Shown: positions 28,001 through 35,481 of the stretch, in pieces
Numbering within the stretch: position 1 is the stretch's first letter
Layout of the letters: every line of letters starts with the position of its first letter
DNA from: G963674685 sp963674685
GTDB taxonomy: Bacteria > Lernaellota > Lernaellaia > JACKCT01
NCBI GenBank assembly: GCA_963674685.2
Contig: CAXXWT010000007.1
Location: 906,633-970,632, forward strand
Length of the DNA stretch: 64,000 nt
Direction: 5' to 3'
Translations under genes and position numbers: made by a program
The notes under the pieces: generated by a model
Seen by the model: the letters and a program-made list of their open reading frames with translations, nothing else
The model's database searches: none
What the model was told of the DNA's origin: nothing

Positions 28001-29230
28001 CGGATCCGTGCTGCGCGCGCCGGCCACGTGAGCAGTGATCTCGTTGATGATCCGGTCCGCGCCGATGATCTTGCCGATGAACTTGCGGCCGGAACCGGTG
28101 GCGGCGCAGCCGAGGATTTCCAAATCCACCCCTTCCGATTCCGTAAAGTTTTCGACGGCGGCGAACAGATGCCGGACCGCCGCCAGGGGATCGCCCAGGG
28201 TCTTTCGGTAAATGTCCAGAACGACGTCGCCGCTTTTGTCGATGATCGTCAGCTTCGTGCTGGTGGAGCCGATGTCGATTCCCAGATAGCCTTTCCAGCG
28301 CTTGCCGTCGGGCATGCGCCACGCGCGCACTTCGTTTTCACAATCGTCCACGTACTCGCGCATCACGTCGAAGGACGGATAGTCGCTCAAACTTAGCGAG
28401 AGGGCAGGGGCGCGATCTGTGCTTTTATCGGCTTCGTCTTTGGATACGCTGTCGCCGTTTGTCACGGCGGTGATGTTTTCACCGCCCAGTTGCGCGGCGC
28501 CGACGGCGGCGAGAAGCGGCGCGTCGCCGGGAATGACGACCTGATCGCCGTAGTAGCGCGAAAGCCATTTCATGACCTGAGGATTTTGCGTGACGCCGCC
28601 GACGATGATGGTTTTTCCCCGCAGCGGCCGCCCGCGCAGAAGGGTTTGCAGGCAGGTGTCCAGGCATCCTTTGCACAGGCCCGTCCACATGGCCTGGCGG
28701 CTGTAGCCTTCCTGCTGCCGGTGAATCAGGTCGGATTTCGCAAACACGGCGCAGCGCGAGGCGATGGACGGCGGATTGTCGTCGAAGGGCATGTCCTTCA
28801 TCTTTTCAAAATCGATTTCCAGACGCCGCGCCTGCTCGTCCAGAAAAGCGCCGGTGCCCGCCGCGCACAGCGAGTTGGTTTCCATGTTGATAAATCGCCC
28901 CTTCTCATCCAGAAAAATCAGGGTGCTGGAGCCGCCGCCCAGATCCAGGATATTGCGCGCCTCCGGGTGGCGCGTCGAAAGGGATTTCAGCAGGGCGCGG
29001 GCGAAGTGGATCGTCGGCAATCCGTGCAAGTCGCCGGCCAGATGCGCGCTGCCGCCGGTGACGCCGATTTGGCTCTTGGGGTATTTGGCAATAAAAGCGG
29101 AGACGATTTCGTCGGGCTTTCCGTTGTGTGCTTTGTATATCCGATCCGTCACGAGGCCGCTGGGATCAAGAGCCGCGGCTTTGACGAAGTAAGAGCCTAA
29201 ATCGAATCCGAGGCGGGTTAAATTACTCAT
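25091..29230 (-). CDS. Large acyl-CoA dehydratase activase (two BadF/BcrA-type ATPase domains)
   Basis: 1379 residues. Activases of 2-hydroxyacyl-CoA dehydratases hydrolyse ATP to drive one electron into a [4Fe-4S] dehydratase. Two ASKHA ATPase modules are visible: ~1-255 (LGFDLGSYFVKAA, CAAGTGAFLDEQ, Cys122) and ~315-575 (LGIDIGSTSTKLTI, CAAGTGSFVEEQ, Cys442). The motif Cys normally bridges the cluster. Then DUF2229-like and dehydratase-like regions with conserved Cys (DTCVLCNNKCKITY; TACGPCRFGQY). This giant single-chain form occurs widely in anaerobes, but its substrate is unknown. It overlaps the TetR gene by 4 nt (ATGA), so it is translationally coupled and probably regulated by it. Confidence 0.88.
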   Translation of the reverse strand: MSNLTRLGFDLGSYFVKAAALDPSGLVTDRIYKAHNGKPDEIVSAFIAKYPKSQIGVTGGSAHLAGDLHGLPTIHFARALLKSLSTRHPEARNILDLGGGSSTLIFLDEKGRFINMETNSLCAAGTGAFLDEQARRLEIDFEKMKDMPFDDNPPSIASRCAVFAKSDLIHRQQEGYSRQAMWTGLCKGCLDTCLQTLLRGRPLRGKTIIVGGVTQNPQVMKWLSRYYGDQVVIPGDAPLLAAVGAAQLGGENITAVTNGDSVSKDEADKSTDRAPALSLSLSDYPSFDVMREYVDDCENEVRAWRMPDGKRWKGYLGIDIGSTSTKLTIIDKSGDVVLDIYRKTLGDPLAAVRHLFAAVENFTESEGVDLEILGCAATGSGRKFIGKIIGADRIINEITAHVAGARSTDPEIDTIFEIGGQDSKYMHTKDGAIREANMNYICAAGTGSFVEEQANKLGFAVSEIGDLVEGVRPPHSSDRCTVFMEEDMTKLLRKGHSRVEAIASVMYSVVKNYLNKVVGNRYISNKKVFFQGATARNKGLVAAFEKQLGVRVVVSPMCHQMGSYGVALLVKDQMKGQSAFRGFGLAKRKIDLTSDTCVLCNNKCKITYAHIDGESQTPSWGYMCGREPDETKQKISDTYSLFMKRDKLLRKALANDPSLKNAPVVGIPMSLTSFSYAPFWTKLFNELGYRVKATPASDAHIKETGVGASSGDFCFPVKLALGHALQLPADEKLDYWLIPQMISNKPNDHSTNALFCPYVQSHAAVVKSVFQSRSIDASKLLAPVYDMRWDEARLAREFEKSIAAPLGLHAKSLKKALAEAAKAQKSFEQACRDEGERFLRDINAKGEKAVIVVGRPYNCFDSVANLDLPRKIAEYGYHVVPIDFVPFDPANLGEEYRNIYWNYGQRIISALKYAADHPNLHCVYLTNFSCGPDSFLLSYAERIMGRKPMLILELDEHGADAGYITRVEAFLDVISSKAKPEVGRPTYLPVHSFDDFKKRTLWLPPMHPYGSPLAAAAMRRYGYDAHDLPAENRETFEIGRQAVRGAECLPTCVTIGALLKKLREIDADPKEHAFLMATACGPCRFGQYALLHRQILNEQGYGDTLILSPSSYNSYQGVEEKVRRGLWSAFVAADVLLKMQCKIRPYETESGSTNRLARRWLDELVKTFESGERIEKTLAAAAAEFAAHPRYDIKKPLIGVVGEIYVRGNTFTNEDVIGNIERFGGEAWLTPVSEWFLYTAYKQAWAARENLAGFFELGKSHLKNKFLQGVEHKYYDQCRAVLHDRTEPPIKDVLEDGMRYLPINFEGEAILTLGRAAHFAKAGVSLVVNCAPFGCMPGTLANAIFSDIQSRYQVPMVSMFYDGEGDINRRLEIFIQESL

Positions 29231-29904
29231 TTTTTCGCTCTCTTTTGCCCGGTGGTCTTTTCGGATTTTTGAGGTAATATTTTGGAATCCACGCCCAGCG
29301 CGCGCAGCGCCAGCTCATGAAGATAGGCTTTGCGTGCTTTTTTCTCCTTCGGCGTGTCGAAGTTTATGCCCGACATGGCGCTCAAGACTTCCGCGTCGGC
29401 GAAAGACGATACGAAAACGCTGTAAAAAGTCGAAACCAGGTGTTTCGGATTGATGGGCTTAAAAAGACCGTCTTTGACGCCTTTGGCGATGAAGCGCTCG
29501 CCCAGATCAAAAAGCGGCCTGAATTTTTCCTCGATGATCCGGCCGGTATTCACGCAATCGCCGGCGCCCACGGCCATGCGCGTCAGGCACGCGAAGTTCG
29601 GGTGCTTTTCGGCGTAGTCGTAAAAAGAGTCGATGTAGAGTTCGAGTCTTTCCAAAGCGGGTTTTTGCGTGGAAATGATGTGCATTCCCATTTCGTAAAG
29701 CTCGTTGGCCACGCGTTCCAAAACCGCGTTGTATAAAGCTTCCTTGCTTTTGAAAAAATAGTGGATCATGGCGCCGGTGACGCCGGCCTGGTCCGCGATG
29801 TTTTTAACGGAGGCGCCCGAGTATCCCTTTTGCGCAAACAGGTTTTCCGCCGCGTCCAGAATTTTATCCCGCGTGTTTTCTTTTCTGTCAGCCGGTCTGG
29901 CCAT
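29227..29904 (-). CDS. TetR-family transcriptional regulator
   Basis: 225 residues. The N-terminal TetR HTH is clear: RDKILDAAENLFAQKGYSGASVKNIADQAGVTGAMIHYFFKSKEALY (residues ~13-60). The helical ligand-binding part follows. The C-terminus is Lys-rich. It is the first gene of a two-gene operon with the giant activase (4-nt overlap). GGAG lies seven bases before the ATG. A perfect 8+4+8 inverted repeat lies just upstream, the likely self-operator. The ligand is unknown; an acyl-CoA related to the activase substrate is plausible by analogy with other TetR regulators. Confidence 0.92.
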   Translation of the reverse strand: MARPADRKENTRDKILDAAENLFAQKGYSGASVKNIADQAGVTGAMIHYFFKSKEALYNAVLERVANELYEMGMHIISTQKPALERLELYIDSFYDYAEKHPNFACLTRMAVGAGDCVNTGRIIEEKFRPLFDLGERFIAKGVKDGLFKPINPKHLVSTFYSVFVSSFADAEVLSAMSGINFDTPKEKKARKAYLHELALRALGVDSKILPQKSEKTTGQKRAKK

Positions 29905-29921
29905 GATATTCTCCGCGATTA

Positions 29922-29941
29922 TTAATTAATCGTTTAATTAA
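29922..29941. promoter_or_regulatory. Candidate TetR operator
   Basis: ttaattaa (29922-29929), spacer tcgt, ttaattaa (29934-29941): perfect 8-nt arms in otherwise GC-rich DNA, 17 nt upstream of the TetR start codon. Size and position fit a TetR autoregulatory operator. The octamer is itself palindromic, so it is also a direct repeat with 12-bp phasing. Confidence 0.6.
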
Positions 29942-30203
29942 CGATAAAGGGATGTATGGAAAAAAGCAAGCGGGGAGTCAACAAGATGAATTGGCGATCT
30001 CGTTGCCGGTTAAGATCAAAACGACTTGTCCATGCCACGCGGGTTATTGTGTGGGAAAATCGTTACCCGCTCACTTATGCCGCGCCTTCTCTTTCCCGCG
30101 GATCATATGTTATGATCCTCACACGCAAATTTGAAACGAGGAAAACGGATAAAAGCATCCGGTCTTACGCTATAACGATTTCGAATGACCACGGGAGACG
30201 GCC
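29942..30203. other. Intergenic region with solo terminal repeat
   Basis: Divergent promoter region between the TetR gene and a lipoprotein gene, with no supported ORF. At 30018-30038 it holds one copy of the ~20-bp terminal repeat (aaaacgacttgtccatgcca) seen as an inverted pair around 48008-48141, followed by acccgctcact, a sequence shared with arms of the palindromic family. Confidence 0.45.
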
Positions 30204-31238
30204 ATGACAATGATCAGGCAATTAGCGCAATGGATTTTGACGGGTTTTTTGATTGCGGCGCTGGCGGCGTGTTTCGCGTGCGGAGATGACGATGACGACT
30301 GCTGCGAATCGTGTGGCGCCGATGACGTCGATGACGACGCGGATGACGACGCGGACGATGACGCGGACGATGACGCGGATGATGATACTGATGTTGACGA
30401 TGACCTCAATGACGACGCGGATGACGATACGGATATTGACGACGACGCGGACGATGACGCGGACGATGACTACATCGAAAATTGCGAGGGGGAAATCCTC
30501 ATCGGCACGAGCATTTTCGACGAGCCGCTGAAGTTCTGCGTGGAGCATAGCGGGGAAAGGGAAGATGTCGTTACGCTCAAAGGCGGCTGGGAATTTCTGA
30601 CCGGCGTGGTCGACGGCGACGCCTACGATACATTCGACGTGTCCGTGGAAGAGGATTTTGTCATGTCTTACAGTGACGAGGATCATTGGTGGGAATTCGA
30701 TCAGGAGCCCTGGTCCGGGCGATTCGAAACCATCGACGTGGGTCTCAATACCATGCTGCTTTTTCTAAACGGCGAATACGCGGACTACGAGCAGTACGGC
30801 GAACTGTACGACATGAGCTGGGCGGTGACGCCGAAAGCCGAATGTCCTGAAAATTATCCGCCGCTTCTTTTCGTCACGTGGCTGGCGATCATCGACTGCG
30901 ACACCTGGGAGCCGCTGGAATGGCCCGATGACTGGACCGTGGATGTCGGTGAGTGCTACGCCCTGTACTTCGGCACGTCCAATCCCGACTGCGACTGGGA
31001 GGGCGGCAATTTGTACATGGCGGTGAACCAGGCCGACTTCATCGTGGGCGCAGGTCCCTTCGAGGAAGGCGATATTCCCTGCTCATACTGGGGATCGGAC
31101 ATGGAAGCCTGGGGCCTGGTCTGGGACAACCCGGTTTCCGTCGCCGGAGAAATCCTTTATCACTTTTACCTGGAAGACGCCTGCGGCCTGACATCGCCGA
31201 TTATCACGACGGAATTGACTTTCGTAGAGCCGGTGTGA
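30204..31238 (+). CDS. Asp-rich lipoprotein, function unknown
   Basis: 344 residues. Signal peptide ending LAACFAC, with the Cys at ~23 or ~26 as lipid acceptor. Then a ~65-residue (DD[AD])-type run broken by a CCESCG cluster. The remaining ~250 residues are an acidic, Trp- and Cys-containing domain (WEFDQEPWSGRFETIDVGLNTMLLFLNGEYADYEQYGELYDMSW...) that I do not recognise. GGGAGA precedes the ATG. It is the last gene before the AT-rich SIR2 island. It shares its N-terminal layout with the genes at 17.3, 39.2, 58.2 and 60.3 kb. Confidence 0.7.
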   Translation: MTMIRQLAQWILTGFLIAALAACFACGDDDDDCCESCGADDVDDDADDDADDDADDDADDDTDVDDDLNDDADDDTDIDDDADDDADDDYIENCEGEILIGTSIFDEPLKFCVEHSGEREDVVTLKGGWEFLTGVVDGDAYDTFDVSVEEDFVMSYSDEDHWWEFDQEPWSGRFETIDVGLNTMLLFLNGEYADYEQYGELYDMSWAVTPKAECPENYPPLLFVTWLAIIDCDTWEPLEWPDDWTVDVGECYALYFGTSNPDCDWEGGNLYMAVNQADFIVGAGPFEEGDIPCSYWGSDMEAWGLVWDNPVSVAGEILYHFYLEDACGLTSPIITTELTFVEPV

Positions 31239-31375
31239 ACCTTGCAACAAGTAACGATCAATTCAACGATGGATCTATTGAAGACGATTCTAACCGATTT
31301 CTTTAAGGAAAAGATCTTTTGAATTCTGAAAAATTACAAGAAATGTATCAAATAATTCATGGAAATTTAAAATGC

Positions 31376-31404
31376 TTGCAATTTTTTAACTTTATCACTA
31401 CAAA
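31376..31404 (+). promoter_or_regulatory. Candidate promoter of the SIR2 operon
   Basis: ttgcaa (31376-31381), a 17-nt spacer, tacaaa (31399-31404): a sigma70-like pair with four of six matches in each box, 50 nt upstream of the SIR2 start. The region is very AT-rich, so chance matches are easier here. Confidence 0.4.
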
Positions 31405-31454
31405 TAGATTGCAACTTTGGAAAAAGGCACAATCCATGACTTAAAAGGATTAAA

Positions 31455-32384
31455 ATGGATTTATGGACAAATGAAATTATTGAGAAGCTAGCGAGATTAA
31501 TTCATACTCGGGAATGTATTGCTTGGATTGGTTCGGGTCTTTCAAGGCAATCTGGTTACAAACTATGGGCTGATGCAATCGAAGAAATATGTAAATCTTG
31601 CGGAATCAAATTTGATAAAAATCAAAAAAAAGATCCAAAATACTTGCTAAGGATAGCAGATAATTGTAAAGAAATTAATTTAAATAATTACAAAATGACA
31701 TTATGTAAGCTGTTTGGTGATGATAAAGGGATGTCAAGGCACGCCTATTCATATTTAATGAAATTGCCATTTAAAGCATACGTGACAACGAATATTGATC
31801 CATTATTGAAGTTTCATTTGGAAATAGAAAATAAAAATATATATAGCTATCCTTATGATGTTAATGTTAAGTATTTATATAAAAATAAAAGTCCTGGCTT
31901 TTATATTCATGGCATTGCAAATAGGAATGGATATCCTAATGTTGATAATATTGTGTTTTGCAAAAGTGAGTTTGAAGAAGCATACAAGAATGTTGTTAGT
32001 TCTTTTATAACACAGGTAGTTCCGGAACAACATATAATATTTTTAGGATATCGGCTTTCAGAGCCTAATACCTTTGAATGTTTTGAAAGGATTGTTGATT
32101 TTAGCAGAAAACATGGTGATTTTATTCAAAAGCAAAGGATAATTATTTTATGCAATGAATATTTTTATGATTCAGAAGATAAAAAGAAATTGGACATTGA
32201 TTTGATGGCTGACCAAAAAAGAAAGATGCAATTGATTAATACAGAAATAATTAGATATGATGCCTGCGATGAAGAAAAGCATCAAGAAATCGAAAATCTG
32301 CTTTGGAACATAAAAATTAAATATGAGGAGATTGAGAAGCAAAATAAATATGTAATCAATGCGGGGGATGATCATGAAATTTAA
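31455..32384 (+). CDS. SIR2-like (NADase-type) protein, candidate antiphage effector
   Basis: 309 residues. SIR2 Rossmann core with the NAD loop AWIGSGLSRQSG (GSGLS 26-30), VTTNID (111-115, Asn113), IHG with His152, a FCKSEFEEAY segment, and the IFLGYRLSEPN strand that closes the site. Asn113 and His152 sit at almost the same numbers as the catalytic pair of ThsA from Thoeris. No zinc-binding Cys quartet, so it resembles bacterial NAD-degrading SIR2 domains more than deacetylases. The ATG has aaagga five bases upstream. It overlaps the large partner gene. One line of its DNA (31861-31920) has 14 G+C in 60, far below the flanks. An NADase role is inferred from the family. Confidence 0.85.
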   Translation: MDLWTNEIIEKLARLIHTRECIAWIGSGLSRQSGYKLWADAIEEICKSCGIKFDKNQKKDPKYLLRIADNCKEINLNNYKMTLCKLFGDDKGMSRHAYSYLMKLPFKAYVTTNIDPLLKFHLEIENKNIYSYPYDVNVKYLYKNKSPGFYIHGIANRNGYPNVDNIVFCKSEFEEAYKNVVSSFITQVVPEQHIIFLGYRLSEPNTFECFERIVDFSRKHGDFIQKQRIIILCNEYFYDSEDKKKLDIDLMADQKRKMQLINTEIIRYDACDEEKHQEIENLLWNIKIKYEEIEKQNKYVINAGDDHEI

Positions 32385-35300
32385 GACGTTTGAGGTATTG
32401 CGAAAAATAGATGTTTTGATAGCAGAATCTCTCAATCAAAAATATCCGACCCATTTGCCTAGATATTTAGATTCAGATATAGCACAAATCTACTTTTATG
32501 ACAGAATTGAAGGAAAGGATTGGCTTGAATTAGTATTTGATCATGAGGAGTTTAAAAATCCTCCATATTCAAAGAAGGACGAGAAAGGCAATTTGTATTT
32601 TCCATTTTGGCCTCAAATAAAATTTTTGCAAAGAGAGGTAAAAAGATCTGAAGACATTGGATATAAAAAATTAATTGCCAAAGTGCTATTTGCTGTTCAG
32701 CTTAATGATAATCATTATGTATGTTATTACATATTAAGCATTGTTAACTCACTACCGCTGAGTATGTCTATAATGTGGAAGGAAAAAGTTGTAGAATGGC
32801 TTGAAAAACAAGACTCAATTTTATACAATCCTCTTGCTGAGGAACTTGGGAAATTCTCTGTTCGGCTTATAGAAGCAGGTAAAAATATGCAAGCGATTAA
32901 AATATGTAAAAAAATATTGGAAATTAAAAAAGATCCAAATTTTGATTATAATAAAAAAAGTACAAGACTTTATGAATTTTCTAAACCAAGTCCAAAGCTA
33001 TTTATCAGTCTGCGTGAATATGAGAATATGTTGAAAAAGTATATTTCTTCTTTAACTGAAAAAACTCCTGAGCGTGTTGTGATATTGCTTTGTGATTTGC
33101 TTGTGGATGCAATTAAATGGAGTCAGAAAAAGATAAGTAAAACAAAAAATGTGAAAAATGAGGATTATTCTTTCATTTGGAGACCAACAATCGAGGATAG
33201 TGAACAGAAATTAAGTTCTGATATTAGAGGTATTCTTGTTGACTCAATAAGAGATGAGTCAAGTAAAGCAATTAATATAAAAGGTCGAGAAATTATTTAT
33301 TTAGTCGAAAAATATAAAAAACATTATTCTATATTTCAGAGAATTGGGCTTCACTTAAGAAGATACTATTATGACGTGGATCCAGTAGGGACAAGTAATT
33401 TGCTAACGGATATTATGTTTTATCAAGACCAAAATTATCGTTATGAAGTGTATCATATATTAAAAAATTGTTTTTATAAATTAGATAAAAATGTCAGGGA
33501 TAAATATTTAAATTACGTTCGATGCGAGGAAAATCAACCTGATCCAGAAAAGTTTTGTGATCGTATCGAAAAAAATGAAGGACAAAGACCTCCGTTTGAG
33601 GTTGGAGAAAAGCATAGAAGAAAGTGGATTTATAAAATGCTTTTGCCTATAAGTAAGTATTTATCAGAAAAGCAAAAAAAAGAATTTCAATTTGACAATT
33701 TGGAGAACGAATTTCATGAAATTAAGCATCCAGACTTCACTGTCTATAGATACACTACGAGAGGCGTTGAATCCACGATTACTTCTGGAGAGCTATTAGA
33801 TAAGAGAAACGATGATATAATTGATTATTTACGGAAGTGGAAAAAGGAAGAAAAAATTGGATCACCAGAAAGATATGATTTATGTAGAATTCTAAGCGAG
33901 GCTGTGGTAAGTGATATCGATCGTTTCATAAAACTTAAAGAAGGCTTCAAAGATCTTGAACCGGCATACGTGGCTGCTTTAATTTCAGGCTTTAGGGATG
34001 CTGTTAAAAAAGAGATGAAAATTGATTGGGCATCTGTAATTTCTTTTTGCGAATGGGTGATCGAGCAGAATATTTTGCGACAAGAGCCGGAAGACGAGTA
34101 TGGCGATTACGACTACCACTGGGGGACGGTCTGGCTAGAAATTGCTTATCTGTTGCAAGCAGGTTTTGGCCTGAAGGATGCTGAAATTCCTATTCAGAAT
34201 CGAAATGGTCTTTGGGAAATCATTCAAGCATTGGTGAAATTGAAAGTTCCTGAATTTAAAATCGATGATCTAACCATTGATCCCAAACTAACGCCGATAA
34301 TGTATGAGACAGTGAAAAATAAAAGGATGCCCAATACGGAGGAAATTAAATCAGAGGGATTTGATTGTGCTGTTCAATATGCGCTTTGGGTCCGCAGGCA
34401 TGAAGAAATGAAGGAAAGAAAATCAGATAAAATGCCAATCTCGATATCCGGATTCAGGCAACTTATTAATAGCGCTCTTGAAAATAGAGAAAAGATGTCA
34501 GCATCTTATCCTGAGCGCTTTGGGCGCTGGCTCCCATGGCTTAATTTACTTGAGCCGGAATGGACTCAGAAAAACCTTGAAAATATTTTCCCGGCCAAAA
34601 ATGAGGAGATGCGTAGTCGCGCATGGATGGCGTACATAACTCAATCCAATGCCTATAACGAACTGTTCAAACTTCTGCGACCGCATTATTTATGGGCAAT
34701 AGATCAACTGGAAAAGCGAACTATCGATAAGCTGGATAAGTCGGAATATCTTGAAGATTCTTTTTGGAGTGCCGGGGAGGAAAGGCTGACGCAGGAATTG
34801 ATGGTTTTCTATATGCGAGAATTAATTAGTTTTGATGATAAGGATCGAATACTTGAGGAATTCTTTGAGAAGGCTCCTGAAAATCTGCGAGCTGAAGCGA
34901 TCAAATTCATAGGTCCCAATCTGCGCGATGAAAATGAACAGATTTCAGAAATTCATAAAAAACGGCTGATGGATTTGTGGAATTGGAGAGTTGAACAATT
35001 TGAATCAGGAAAGGTCAAGGATGGAAAAGATGAGTTGGGTGCTTTTGCATGGTGGTTTGCATCGAAACAATTAAATCCGGAATGGACTTTTAGGCAGTTG
35101 AAAAAAGTACTGAATTTTGGTGTAAAATTGGACATGGATTTTCTGGTTATGGACAGGCTGGTTGAACTATCTTCAGAACATCAAGGCGACACTTTAGAAG
35201 TTCTTGAATTGCTCATTAATGGAGATGATCGGGAAAACTTCAGATTGCACGATACGAAGGATGTAAAAAGGATTTTTGAAAATATTGCTCAGACAGAAGA

Positions 35301-35418
35301 TTTGAAAGTATTGAAGAAGGCTTGGAAAGTCGTGAATGATTTCGGTGCAAAAGGTTATCCTTGGATGTACGAGCTTCGCGAAGTTGCTGACCGCATCAAA
35401 GTACGTCTCGAAAAATAG
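32374..35418 (+). CDS. Large helical SIR2-associated protein (DUF4020-like C-terminus), function unknown
   Basis: 1014 residues from the ATG at 32374, which has ggggg six bases upstream; the frame is open from 32359. It overlaps the SIR2 gene by 11 nt, so the two are translationally coupled. Predicted mostly alpha-helical, with no signal peptide, membrane segment or Walker A motif. The last ~350 residues (RWLPWLNLLEPEWTQKNLENIF, LGAFAWWFASKQLNPEWT, ...KAWKVVNDFGAKGYPW) resemble the DUF4020 type of C-terminal region found in SIR2-containing proteins; this is memory of the family, not a search. By analogy with DSR2, where the helical part senses phage proteins, it may be the sensor or activator. 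GC rises sharply within the gene after ~33.9 kb. Confidence 0.7.
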   Translation: MKFKTFEVLRKIDVLIAESLNQKYPTHLPRYLDSDIAQIYFYDRIEGKDWLELVFDHEEFKNPPYSKKDEKGNLYFPFWPQIKFLQREVKRSEDIGYKKLIAKVLFAVQLNDNHYVCYYILSIVNSLPLSMSIMWKEKVVEWLEKQDSILYNPLAEELGKFSVRLIEAGKNMQAIKICKKILEIKKDPNFDYNKKSTRLYEFSKPSPKLFISLREYENMLKKYISSLTEKTPERVVILLCDLLVDAIKWSQKKISKTKNVKNEDYSFIWRPTIEDSEQKLSSDIRGILVDSIRDESSKAINIKGREIIYLVEKYKKHYSIFQRIGLHLRRYYYDVDPVGTSNLLTDIMFYQDQNYRYEVYHILKNCFYKLDKNVRDKYLNYVRCEENQPDPEKFCDRIEKNEGQRPPFEVGEKHRRKWIYKMLLPISKYLSEKQKKEFQFDNLENEFHEIKHPDFTVYRYTTRGVESTITSGELLDKRNDDIIDYLRKWKKEEKIGSPERYDLCRILSEAVVSDIDRFIKLKEGFKDLEPAYVAALISGFRDAVKKEMKIDWASVISFCEWVIEQNILRQEPEDEYGDYDYHWGTVWLEIAYLLQAGFGLKDAEIPIQNRNGLWEIIQALVKLKVPEFKIDDLTIDPKLTPIMYETVKNKRMPNTEEIKSEGFDCAVQYALWVRRHEEMKERKSDKMPISISGFRQLINSALENREKMSASYPERFGRWLPWLNLLEPEWTQKNLENIFPAKNEEMRSRAWMAYITQSNAYNELFKLLRPHYLWAIDQLEKRTIDKLDKSEYLEDSFWSAGEERLTQELMVFYMRELISFDDKDRILEEFFEKAPENLRAEAIKFIGPNLRDENEQISEIHKKRLMDLWNWRVEQFESGKVKDGKDELGAFAWWFASKQLNPEWTFRQLKKVLNFGVKLDMDFLVMDRLVELSSEHQGDTLEVLELLINGDDRENFRLHDTKDVKRIFENIAQTEDLKVLKKAWKVVNDFGAKGYPWMYELREVADRIKVRLEK

Positions 35419-35481
35419 AGTAATTCTCCTACCTCAAATTGAACTGGATAGAAGAGGCCGATTTCTCAGATTCGGTTAACC

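Noticed and set aside
32374..35418. SIR2 partner as an AVAST/STAND NTPase
   Set aside because: No Walker A GxxxxGK[ST] or other NTPase motif seen in the protein.
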